From Saussurea involucrata (lineage: Eukaryota; Streptophyta; Magnoliopsida; Asterales; Asteraceae), in assembly GCA_033807775.1 (NCBI GenBank), contig CM066321.1:256234422-256298421 (forward strand): DNA of 64,000 nucleotides, written 5' to 3'. Each line of letters starts with the position of its first letter. Position 1 is the first letter of the stretch. Below are positions 52,698-63,233 of the stretch, piece by piece. The translations under genes were made by a program, and so were the position numbers. The notes beneath the pieces were generated by a model that saw only the letters and a list, made by a program, of their open reading frames with translations, made no database searches and was not told the DNA's origin.

Positions 52698-54443
52698 TGT
52701 AATAACCGAGATTTTATTTAGACGGAATAAGTTTGTGAAGAAGATTTCATGATTTTTAAGTTTAGGGTCTATTTTGAAAATATGGGAAGAGGGTATATAA
52801 CCCTACAAAAAGGACACAAAACCCTAGAAGCTATTCTTGATGTGTGTGTGGCAGCTTAGAGGGAAAGAGCAGAGAAAGAGTGAATCGTGGTCTCAAGAGC
52901 AATTGGAGAAGAAGGTTCATCAATCGTCAAATTTGGAAGAGGAAAGAGAATTGGAATCTGATTCTACATCGATTTCAACAGGTAATCCCTAATTCCAACC
53001 CTTAATTTTAGAGTTTCTGCTGGTTGTTTGGGTTGTCTGAGAGTTCTTTATTTAAGAGTTTAAAAAGGGATGTCTAAAAGGAATTAGATAATTATGATGG
53101 AGTTAAGTAACAAAGAATGATAGAGAAAGAACTGAAATATGTTGTGGTATTGTCTCATCGTAAAATCGTGTTATTTAAGAGTTTGTTAGCGAGCTTTCGT
53201 TTACATTTTTGTCACATACCTCGTCTTCCAGAATAGTTCTAGTATGGTATTCCCGGAATGGTTTGTGTTCGAGATTTCAGATCCGGAATTAATGTTTGGG
53301 CCTATAGATAATTGGATCCGGAATCTTGGATCCGGAATTTGAAAGTGAGATCCAGAACTTATTTCACTTGGGTCGTGGATCCGGAATTGGAAGAGAGATC
53401 CGGTATTGGGCTTAAAATAACAAGATCCGGTATTGGGTTTGAAATAACAAGATCCGGTATTGGGCTTAGAATAACAAGATCCGGTATTGGGTTTAAAATA
53501 ACAAGATCCGGTTTTGGGCTTTAAATAACAAAATCCGGAATTGGGCTTAAATGCAAAGAATCCGGAATTTATTAAGTTTGGGCCGTAGAACCGGAAATCC
53601 AATTTAGGATCCGGAATTTCGTGTTAAGTCCGGAGTGGGCCGAATCCGGTATGAGTCCAAGAGAGCTTGTGGGGAGTCAGATTACGTAGAAAACTGTTTA
53701 GAGTGGGTAAGATTAACTCAAGACTTACTATTATTATTCTTTTAATATCATAAGTGTTCACATTAAAATATGAAGTTTTATGAGAAGGAATTGCTATAGC
53801 GCCAGGTGAGTTTTTCTAACTAAAATACGTGTTTTTAAACATGTTTTCAGAAGTAAGTAAAGGAGTAGAAATGCCATGTTATTTGCATGATTTTTTACTT
53901 GTTTGAAAGTTTTTATGAGATGTATGCATACATTGTGATAGATGTAAATTGGCTAAGTCAGGGGGTAGGCCCGCCAGTGCTCATGTTGGGGGGAGGTTCC
54001 GTTTATGCCATGGGAAGAGTGACCCAAAAAGGCAGCGTGAGACTGACTCGTTGTCACTTCCGAGTGACTTCAGGGTGCCATTTACGGGAGCGGGTTTATC
54101 CGTGAAAGTTTTATGTAAAGTTGCTTGATAGTTATGAACTGTTTAAAATGTTTTGAGAACTGTAAATTGAGGGGACTCACTAGACCTCATGGTCTAACCC
54201 TCACATTTTCCAACTAAACCTTTTCAGGTAAGCAGTTAGTAGGAGACTCTGGTAAGTGAGCAGAGTACGGATGCAGCTAGAGACAGTGCCACTTTTATTT
54301 TTAGAATTTAGTATCATTCTCAGTTGTGTAAAGGTTGTTTCCGCCAACCTAGATTTTGATACAGATGTATGAGTTTTGAGATAAACTTGGGATATTTTAA
54401 TATTTATTGAATGCTATGCTTTGTTTTAGAGTGGGTTGTTACA
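52698..54443 (+). repeat. Element H 5' LTR (1746 bp)
   Basis: Starts TGTAATAACC and ends GGTTGTTACA (inverted ends). TATATAA box at 52794-52800. It carries a 27-bp tandem repeat (53397-53531). No gene; frames over the repeat are by-products. Confidence 0.88.
53397..53531 (+). repeat. 27-bp tandem repeat in element H LTR (5 units)
   Basis: Five units of GATCCGGTATTGGGCTTAAA plus ATAACAA at 53397, 53424, 53451, 53478 and 53505, with GGATCCGGAAT-type variants on both sides from 53270 to 53620. CpG in each CCGG core is kept. Confidence 0.8.
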
Positions 54444-54444
54444 A

Positions 54445-54458
54445 TGGGTATCAGAGCC
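54445..54458 (+). other. Element H primer-binding site
   Basis: TGGGTATCAGAGCC, 1 bp after the LTR; initiator tRNA-Met type with one extra G compared with the other elements. Confidence 0.8.
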
Positions 54459-57400
54459 ATAGTTTAAGGGATCTAGGTGACCGGACGGGCCTAGACTTAA
54501 ACTTTGGGAGTAGAAATCACAATTGAGAATCAGGAAATGAGTTAGGAGGGCACTATTATAGAGATAGGACTAATAGGGTACCGAGGACAGTCATGTAAGG
54601 TAAGTTTGGGATTACACCTGGCCAGTGTAATTGCGAACTTACAGGTACATGCATGTGCTTAAATTGCCTTATTATCCCAAAGCGGTAGTCTTAAGCTAGT
54701 TTATCTGTCGTGTTCCAGTAATCAAGAATGTCAGCAAGATCCCTGAGGGGTAGATTGAGACCCATTTTTGGGGAAGTATCATGAGAGATCATTTATGATG
54801 TGATGTATGTATACATCTTATAGAAGAAATGTTTTTTGGAATGTTATGAGCCGTCTAGAGGTAGATCTTCGTGGGTTCGAGGAGGATGAATGATTGATTT
54901 TGGGTAAGACTCCTGGTTCTGGTAAGTCCCAGTTCTAGAATCGTGGGGTAGATCAGTTGGGATGGTAAGGAAGGACAGTGTCGAGATCTTGAAAGCGTCA
55001 ATTCAAGAGCGAGTGGAGGATTAGAGCCCTGACTCTTTAGTCGAGCCTTTCAGTGGCAGGATCAATGAAGGGAAGATATCAGTGGTGGATTGAAAACGGG
55101 TAGAGGTAGAATGTGAGATAATTGATAAAGACGAAAATAGTATGAAATGGTTAAGCAAGTGGGTCATGGAACGCATGTACAACAAGTTGTTGCAAGGCCG
55201 AGAGGGCGACCACTGGTCGAAGGTAGAGTGTCAATGATAAGTTGCGTGAGTAAAATGGTTGACCTTGTTTGAGTGAGTAGCCTTCAATTGCAAGTAGAGT
55301 TTCATGCATTGCGTCCTTATATGTGTTACATGAGCTTTTTCGTGATTAAAGTAGATGTGTAAATATAAATTTTGGACGGAAATGAGTCAGTGTGTGTTTA
55401 AAAAAAAAGGCAATTCCATTTACGTCGCACAATGAAATTTTGAGATTAACGATTTGCAAAATATCCCACTCTTTTCATGATAAGTTAAGTTGTTGCAAAA
55501 AGTCAAGAAAACGTTTGCCTGCAAATCTTTTATAACCAAAATGAGTATTGACATGTTGATGTCATATAAATGAGTGTGAGAGCCGACTGGTTTACTTCGT
55601 GTCAGTAATTTCTTTTAGAATTTTGTCGTATGGAAAGATTTCCATCCAATATATTACTGTCGTAACAACGTCGTTTTGGTTGAGTAAGATCGAGTTTTAC
55701 TGAAAGGTTGCGTGTGAACGATTCTCGAGATCGTTGTGCAGGGCATTGGAGTTATGAGAGTGTTGGAGTCGTGTGTACCCAAATTGTTTCCAAGTGTTGT
55801 TTCTTTAAAATGATAAAATGTGCGAAATGATTTATTTATCGCGTTGTCATGCATGAAGGCTATGAACGCACTAGGTCGTAGAGTTATTACATTTTAAGAT
55901 AAGGAAGGATTCCGAGAGTGGAGAGGTGCTGGACAAACCGGGGGAGAATGTTGGTAATTTTGGTATTTGTGTTCAAGAAGAGAGGTGAACAGTGGAAGAG
56001 TCGGAAATGGACTTTGGTGTCGATTGTATGGTAGTTTGTACCCTTGTTCGGTAACTGGGGATACAGCGGTCGAGGGACGGTTGTGTCTAGAGGAAGGACT
56101 TGAGGTCATCAAGGTGTTGGTATTAGCAACTTGATATGGGTAGTGTTGAGAGGCAGAAATGAAATGTCTTTGGCGTTGAATATGAGTTTTAAGGTGATCT
56201 TGTAATATTGACAATGCACGAGTAAGTTTTGAAACTTTCCCTTTAAGTGAGGACGACGGGATGTGTAGATGATCTTGATATGTTGGAAGGACTAGGTTGT
56301 GTTAGGAACCCTTGTTGATGGAAAAGTTAGGAAAACATCATCAGGTCGACTATTATTATTAAAGTCGACAACTATTCAAAATGTCTGGAGCTGAAGGCGT
56401 TGTCAAGAGGTTGGAAGTGGAGAGAATTACCACGGTGTGGGTAAATGTAGGAGGTCGTTCTGGAAAGATGTACACATGACGATGGAACACCTCGTGTGGG
56501 CGTTAGAAATGTGGAAATTTGCTAATTGGAAGAGTGTTTTACTTACGAGGTTTGGACGGTTCGTAAAAGGAGGAGGTATCTAGCACAAACGAAGTGGGCG
56601 TATAGATTATATCGATCTATGAGGGAATGTGCCCTGTCTATGTAATGGTTTGGAATCGCAAAGAACTAGCAAGAAACGAGTATGTTTAAGTTATTTGGGA
56701 ATTCGTGAGTTGTTGTTCATCTAGAGTTGGGGAAAGACAAAATAGTGTGATAGGCTTGGTTATATGCTGGTGTATACGAAGGCAAGTTTGAGTTGTGTAC
56801 AAATGACCATGAGAACCTGGCATGCGGTGTGATGTTGTGGGTGGAGGATGTATGGATGAGTTAGTGGCATCATTTTCCAAGATAATTGTGCAAGCCCGTG
56901 ATAAGGTAATGTGTTGATTAGAAGAGGTGAAGCATCATATGGAAGCCTTTTGGGGATTTCGGATGAGTTATACAATTTGTTAAACAAGTTGTTAGGGTAC
57001 GTGGTATGTAAGTCGACGTCAGGTTATGGCTATTCTCGGAACCAAATGGCGGAGCGGTAGTGGGTGGTTACCTAAATGAGAAACCAAGTGTTTTTGGTTG
57101 TGTGAGTCGCTAAGTAAGTATATTTTTGGGATCATTGAAAGTTTAAAGAAGATGTTGGTTTGATTAGTCCTCGTTGTGGCGTGGTAGACGCGAAATCTTT
57201 AAGGGAGGTGAATTGTTTTTTATGCGCGAAGGAATTATCCGAGAAGGTAACGGTTTAGAAATCAAGGAGTGTGTAGTGGCTTCAAATACCGATGTCATTT
57301 GGGATGACTGGGTTGGATGCCTTAAGTTAGAATTTTGGTGCAATCATTCGGTCATGTATAGAAATGAGGAAGTGTAATCGACGCATGTGGAAAGGTCGAA

Positions 57401-58606
57401 AGTTAGGGGCAAGTGATGTTTGGTGGGCGGTGCTCCACGCTAACGTGGAGAGGTGGAGATAGTATGTCAGAATAAGTGAGTAGGTTGGAAGCAGTAAGCT
57501 TGGCAGTAACACCGAAAGGGTGGAGTAGTGTGTGTAGATTGTCATCGGTAAGTGTGTGAACCCCTGGAAAAGTATGGAGGAAGGTGATTGGTGTATGTTT
57601 TAATTTCGGGAAGGAAGTGGAAAAAGATAGTTGAATGTGGTGCTCATAATGTAGGGCCATTGGATTTAAGAGTGGGGATGTTGTGAGAAATGTTCAAACG
57701 AACTGGTCGTTTAGTGATAAGTTGTTGGGAATAGTTTTGTGAGAACTTGGTTACTCCTACTCGTTGAGTGAGGGTAACCGAAATTATGTCATACATGATT
57801 GGACTCTTATGGGATGCAGTGAGAAATTGATGTGGCTTCAGGGTAAGTTCAATTCAGATAGGTGAATAGTTCAATGAGGGATTATGGAGGTTTCCTGCTT
57901 TTAGTTACCTATAAGTGTGGAGTGATGAAGTGGTGAGAACGTATGAAATGGTTGATGAGTTGTAGCCGATGCGTTTCGAGAAAAAGAGGTGTTATCCGCA
58001 TAGACGAATGTCGGTTGGGAGAAGTAATCTAGAATAGCGTGTAATCCAAGGAAGGAACTCTTGGGTGCGAGTTTGTCGAGATGTACAAGGTTGGCCTTGT
58101 GCCAAGTTGTCAAGTGAGTGATTTTTCCTGGTAAAAGATTCTCGTTGTTGTGGCGGGGAATTCCGCCAAGTTCCTTATTTTAAGGAAGTAAAGATGTATG
58201 AGAGACCTTAATTAGACGTGTTTTAAAACCGTGAGTCTCGGTGTGTGGACGAAAGCGATCAAATTGAGGTGCGATTGGCCTTGGATTTATCAAGTGGTAT
58301 TAAGCGAGTATAGTGATCAGAGAGGTTACAAGTATATGGTACAAGATAGCTCGATATAGCAAAGTGGTGACTCACCGAGGGCGGTTCCGAAGTATGGAGT
58401 ACGGTTATGTTTTCCATCCGAACGGTTTGGGACAACCGAGTGGAACTAAGTTGGTTGGACTGAAAAGCCTAAGACTTCTGAACCACGATTTTAGGAAAGG
58501 GGCAGTCTGATGCGAAAGACGCCATTGTTGGAGTGGTACATTCAAGATAAAAGTGAAGTGAACTATGTTTTGTGGATCCGTCGAAATTGTGAAGGTTGGA
58601 TAGATA
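54459..58606 (+). other. Element H decayed interior
   Basis: About 4.1 kb with no frame above about 110 codons and no readable gag, protease, RT or integrase motif in the frames I could follow. GA-rich on the plus strand. It may be pol decayed beyond recognition or unrelated filler. Confidence 0.55.
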
Positions 58607-58930
58607 ATGTACGAACTGGGGGTACCCGATGAGATTTTGGAAGAATTCATAGTGTGTTGCACATCTATGTTTTGGAAAGAAATGTTGGCAGAAGCAGAGG
58701 TGGCTGTTCCTTGGGAGAACATTAGCGTTGATGAGAAGTCGACTTGCGTAGAGGAACCAATAGAAATCGTAGATAGTAAGGTACAAAAATCGAGGGACAG
58801 GGAAATCAGATTTGTAAAGGTTCAGTGGCAGTATCATAGAGGACGAGAGGCAACTTGAGAGGTAGAAGCGGACATGAGGTCCAAGTACCCTCAGCTTTTC
58901 GAAAATGGAATTCCGGGGACGGATTTTTTT
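58607..58930 (+). pseudogene. Element H pol remnant, chromo-like C-terminus
   Basis: VDEKSTCVEEPIEIVDSKVQ, then IRFVKVQWQYHRGREAT, a stop (TGA for Trp), then MRSKYPQLFENG, the characteristic end of gypsy integrase/chromo regions just before the PPT. The equivalent in element C is PIEILDREVKRLRRSKIPIVK. It sets the strand of H. Confidence 0.8.
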
Positions 58931-58942
58931 TGAGGGGGGAGT
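58930..58942 (+). other. Element H polypurine tract
   Basis: TGAGGGGGGAGTG directly before the 3' LTR. Confidence 0.8.
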
Positions 58943-58944
58943 GT

Positions 58945-59366
58945 TGTAATAACCGAGATTTTATTTAGACGGAATACGTTTGTGAAGAAGATTTCATGAT
59001 TTTTAAGTTTAGGGTCTATTTTGAAAATATGGGAATAGGGTATATAAACCCACAAAAAGGACACAAAACCCTAGAAGCTATTCTTGATGTGTGTGTGGCG
59101 GCTTAGAGAGAAAGAGCAGAGAAAGAGTGAATCGTGGTCTCAAGAGAAATTGGAGAAGAAGGTTCATCAATCATCAAATTTGGAAGAGGAAAGAGAATTG
59201 GAATCTGATTCTACATCGATTTCAACAGGTAATCCCTAATTCCAACCCTTAATTTTAGAGTTTCTGCTGGTTGTTTGGGTTGTGTGAGAGTTCTTTATTT
59301 AAGAGTTTAAAAAGGGATGTCTAAAAGGAATTAGATAATTACGATGGAATTAAGTAACAAAGAATG
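58945..59366 (+). repeat. Element H 3' LTR, first 422 bp
   Basis: Matches 52698-53118 with about 10-11 differences. It is cut after AAAGAATG by element I; the 5' LTR continues there with ATAGAG. Confidence 0.88.
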
Positions 59367-59630
59367 TGTTAGGTCCATGATCTTCATACAATCCAAGTAT
59401 TGTGTAACAAGATGATGAAGAACTTTATTGAAAAGGAAATCTAACCTAGAGAGAACACAAAGTGATTAGAGATCTACATCTTGTATTAATGAATTCACTT
59501 CTTACAAACTACAAGTAAAGACCTATTTATAGTCTTCATCACTTGCTACAACAATTAAGCATAAGCCCTTTAACACAGCTATTGCTTTACAAAACTTTCT
59601 ATTATAAAGGACAACTTCAGTGTCCTAACA
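59367..59630 (-). repeat. Element I 3' LTR (264 bp)
   Basis: Starts TGTTAGGTCC and ends GTCCTAACA, giving 7-bp inverted ends TGTTAGG/CCTAACA. The partner LTR is outside the window, so the boundary rests on the ends, the PPT and the break in H. Confidence 0.82.
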
Positions 59631-59984
59631 TTCTCCCCCTAAAGTTTTGGAAAGCAAATCATCTTCAAATCATTAGCTCCTCTCCCCCTTGATTTCCTTG
59701 TAAAAACTTTAGCGGTGCATTCTTCAAATGTAGGCTTGGCTCCCCCTTGAATGTTGCTCTTAGCCTCGACTAAATGCACTAAAATCATCTTCAAAGTGTA
59801 TGCATTTAGTGAAAAACAAAGAATCCGTCTTGCTTGAAGGAGGAACGGTAATAAGCACGCACTACTAGGTAGGGATGAGACGACCCAAGCAAATAACATT
59901 GTTCAGCAACTGTGGAGAAATACTCGTCTTCAAAATATTTCAAGCCACTGAATGAAGAGAATCCAGAACTTCAATCTTCAAGAA

Positions 59985-60165
59985 ATAGCTGGATGATTAT
60001 AAGCACTCAAAAGTCTGAATCACAACCAAAGCACCAGAACAATGATTGCAAGCACTCACAATTCTGATTGATCAGGTCAGAAGAATGATTAAGAGCATTC
60101 AACGGTCTAGCATCGTCAACAAAACTTCAGAATAATGATTGCAAATATTCAAGCGTCTCTTCCAA
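59985..60165 (-). repeat. Degenerate tandem repeat in element I (about 45-60 bp, 4 units)
   Basis: Units share ATGATT, then 4-6 bases, then A(C/T)TCA and usually GTCT: near 59993, 60040, 60087 and 60135. Spacing varies; sequence similarity is moderate. Confidence 0.55.
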
Positions 60166-60442
60166 TCCAATCAAAGACTAAACTCCAACAATCAACTTCT
60201 GAATATCTTGAAAGACTTGAGCTCTTTTAAACTTTGACAGTTGCTAAATGTATGTGGCACACTGAATATAAGAATGATGTCACACACGCCTTATGCTAAC
60301 TTTCATGAACAATGTCCCCCTCCTGAGACTTAGCACGGGGGTTCCGCTAATGAGAAATATTTTTCAATAAATTTCTTGGATCCGAAACCATCAGAATTCG
60401 GACCATGAAGCATCCGAAACCAATGAATCCGGATTAAGTAGG

Positions 60443-60700
60443 GTGCGAATTCACTCAATTCGGATCATGTTGAGTGCGAATTCACTCAATTCGGATTAAG
60501 TAGGGTGCGAATTCACTCAATTCGGATCATGTTGAGTGCGAATTCACTCAATTCGGATTAAGTAGGGTGCGAATTCACTCAATTCGGATCATGCTGGGTG
60601 CGAATTCACTCAATTCGGATCATGCCGGGTGCGAATTCACTCAATTCGGATCATGCTGGGTGCGAATTCACTCAATTCGGATCATGCTGGGTGCGAAACC
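60443..60700 (-). repeat. 31-bp tandem repeat in element I (8 units plus part)
   Basis: GTGCGAATTCACTCAATTCG, then GA(T/TT) and a variable 9-bp end. Units start at 60443, 60474, 60505, 60536, 60567, 60598, 60629 and 60660, with a partial one at 60691. Ends alternate ATCATGTTGA/ATTAAGTAGG at first, then ATCATG(C/CC)GG. Each unit holds CGAATT-CACTC-AATTCG, a 6-bp stem with a 5-nt loop. Confidence 0.92.
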
Positions 60701-61464
60701 ATCTATATTTTTGAACTTTTAGGTGTAAGCGCATTCCGAGAACCACTCAGAACTAAGATAACCAAATTCAGTAATATTTAGACTTCACATGATCCTTCTC
60801 CCCTGATCTTCAGTCTTTGTTCACGAATCATTGACTTGAAATATCTTTGATTTGAAAATTCTTTGACATGAAATTGAAATTAAACTTTTCTCCCCCTTTT
60901 TCGATGATGGTGAGCATCGAAAACCATTTTCAATTTCAGTCGTGTCTTTGAGTATTGCTAACAATCTCCTCCTTACAGAATAACCTTGCTCCCCCTCAAA
61001 ATAAGAATTCTGGAGCAATTTATTTTCTCCCCCTGAAAGTATGCATATATTTCAATAACGTACAGTATTTGAAATTGTAGCAGAAATTTTAAAACAAATT
61101 TACACAAGGAAAATAAAATTCATTGAATTTCATTTTATAACTACAAACATTTGATCATTTGAACACTTTATAAAAGAAATTCAGCTTAATGAAATTTAAC
61201 AAATTTTTCAATCAACTGAAATCAAATGCATGTGTTTGGATTCAAGAACAAGTCATCGCATATCAAGTTAAAAATGTTCAGTTTCAACCCCTTTATTAAA
61301 TCTATTTGGTGTGCTAACATGCGAAATATGATTAGCATCAAGCATATGCAATTCTAAAACATATAAGAATACTTTGCTCTACTCACACTATTTGTCCAAA
61401 ATCAGAATTTTCACGAATTTACGGGTTTATCGCGACTTTGTATTTTCCCAAGTTTCAAGAGATG
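60701..61464 (-). other. Non-repetitive AT-rich stretch in element I
   Basis: About 760 bp between two arrays, with three polypurine tracts. No gene or repeat is seen; a 65-codon minus frame at 60821-61018 has no recognisable feature. Confidence 0.6.
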
Positions 61465-61560
61465 TGTGCTCATTGGCATCTTTTCTTTTGTGCTCATTGG
61501 CATCTTTTGATTTGTGCACATTGGCATCTTTTCTTTTTGTGCTCATTGGCATCTTTTGAT
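61465..61560 (-). repeat. 24-bp tandem repeat in element I (4 units)
   Basis: TGTGCTCATTGGCATCTTTT-type units at 61465, 61489, 61513 and 61538. Being 24 bp they keep a reading frame: the minus strand reads KDANEHK-like repeats within a 72-codon open frame (61427-61645). Confidence 0.85.
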
Positions 61561-61593
61561 CAAAAAGTTTAGTAAGAATAAGATACACCGTTA

Positions 61594-61875
61594 AACATGA
61601 CTTTCTATCTGGTTCTATAGCAGGATTTGGGTCAGCAGATCCCATACCAGTTGGCCTTAGGTGCTAGGTGACGAGCACCCCTTAGAACTTAATTTCCCAA
61701 ACCAGAAAGGCCACATCGATATATCTTAAACCCATTTGTACCAGTAGAACATGGCTTTCTATCTGGTTCTATTGCAGGATTTGGGTCAGCCGATCCCAGA
61801 CCAGTTGATCTTAGGGACTAGGTGTCGAGCACCCCTTAGGACTTACTCTCCCAAACCAGAAAGGCCACAGGCACA
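61594..61875 (-). repeat. Direct duplication of about 150 bp in element I
   Basis: AACATG(A/G)CTTTCTATCTGG... occurs at 61594 and 61748 (period 154). Shared parts include GCAGGATTTGGGTCAGC and CCCAAACCAGAAAGGCCAC. The copies differ by a few substitutions and a small indel. Confidence 0.85.
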
Positions 61876-62329
61876 AACTTTCAAACTAAATGATATTCTA
61901 TATAAGTTCGAACTTCCATCACAAAATATGAATGATATCTCAATCACTTGGTTCTTAATCATAGTGCTTCCCCCATATTTTCGTTTCCATTCATCATTCT
62001 GATAAATAGGCTTTTTGAGCATTATATTCTATATAAGTCCAGATTCACATATCTTTGAGCATTCAGCATAATTTCATTCATGTTTTGCTTACCTTTCGAT
62101 TTATTTCAGAGGTGAAAGTTGAAGCAAATCTAACTCAGATAATACAAAGATTCTTGAAAAAAAACATCTTTTAGCACGCATTTAATTCATTGAATGAAAA
62201 TTGAAAATTGCATCTCATTGAATTAAATTTGTAAAGATTCAAGTTTTCAAATCAGTAGAAACAAATATAATCCAATGTTACCTTTTGCCACGTTCCTTGA
62301 AACAGAAAGATGTAACAGTTAAGGATATC
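61876..62329 (-). other. AT-rich stretch in element I
   Basis: About 450 bp with no gene or clear repeat seen. Confidence 0.5.
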
Positions 62330-62345
62330 ACCTGAGAAGTGTGAG

Positions 62346-62497
62346 TTCTAAACTGATTTGTTTAGAAGTCTTAGTCGTTGAAGTACGGGTCCTGAACTGA
62401 ATTGTTCAGAAGCCATGGCCGTTGAAGCACGGGTTTTGAACTGATATGTTCAAAAGCCAATTACATTTAAGCACGGGTCCTGAATTGATGTATTCAG
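62346..62497 (-). repeat. Array of four hairpins with compensating stem changes
   Basis: Four units about 45 bp apart, each with a 6-8 bp perfect stem and a 6-nt loop of form TGA(T/A)(T/A/G)T on the plus strand. Stems: TTCTAAAC/GTTTAGAA (62346-62353, 62360-62367), CTGAAC/GTTCAG (62392-62397, 62404-62409), TTTTGAAC/GTTCAAAA (62434-62441, 62448-62455), CTGAAT/ATTCAG (62480-62485, 62492-62497). Three stem positions change as pairs between units. The flanks share GAAG(C/T)ACGGGT. Confidence 0.85.
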
Positions 62498-62732
62498 AAA
62501 CCATTCATGATTTGTCTCCCCCTTAATGGTACAAATATTCTTCATAGAAATACGCCGCTTCTCTTCTGTTTTCAGTCATGTGTGTGGTATGTATCTACAA
62601 ATCAGTACAACACATGATGTACCTACAAAACAGTTTAAGCAGATTTTGGTACCCAATGGCACTTGGGTCCTAGTGGGTTAGGATATGATCATAGATTTAA
62701 GTAAGCAAGAACACGAACTCCCCCTCAATGTC

Positions 62733-63233
62733 TTAAGGATTCAACATTCCTAGTTTGCTGATTAAAAAATTTAACCTCTTTTCATCTAAAGGTTTTGTGA
62801 AAAGATCAGCAAGTTCTAGTTCTGTTGGTACAAAGTGCATTTCTATAGTTCCCTTCTCAACATGGTCTTTGATAAAATGGTACCTGACATCTATGTGTTT
62901 CGTTTTGGAATGCTGAACAGGATTTTCAGTTATTGCAATTGCGCTTTTGGAATCACAATAAATGGGGATCTTGTTGAAGATATATCCATAATCCTTTAGC
63001 TGAGTTTTCATCCAAATTACTTGCGAACAGCAACTAGCGGCGGCCACATACTCTGCTTCAGCCGTAGATGTTGATACACAAGTTTGCTTCTTTGATGACC
63101 AGCTTACTAGTTTATCTCCCAAGAATTGACAAGCACCAGATGTGCTTTTCCTGTCCATCATATTTCCCGCATGATCTGCATCTGTGTAAGCAGTTAGTTC
63201 AAACCCAGAATCCTTAGGATACCAAAGACCCAA
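62733..63233 (-). pseudogene. Element I RNase H
   Basis: Copia RNase H: YTDADHAGNMMDRKST, STSTAEAEYVAAAS, YCDSKSAIAITEN, ADLFTKPLDE, stop at 62733. It degrades the RNA of the RNA/DNA hybrid. It is separated from RT by a one-base shift at the A run (plus-strand T run near 63234-63240): with one A fewer the frame would read from RT into RNase H. Confidence 0.93.

Larger units (their letters stand above)
59632..62726 (-). other. Nine polypurine tracts in the 3' region of element I
   Basis: CTCCCCCT-type stretches (AGGGGGAG on the coding strand) at 59632, 59681, 59740, 60314, 60888, 60989, 61026, 62515 and 62719. The first abuts the LTR and is the likely PPT. Repeated PPTs upstream of the 3' LTR are described for Sireviruses. 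Confidence 0.8.

Noticed and set aside
60443..60700. CRISPR-like array
   Set aside because: Units are contiguous with no unique spacers, and the context is a plant retrotransposon.
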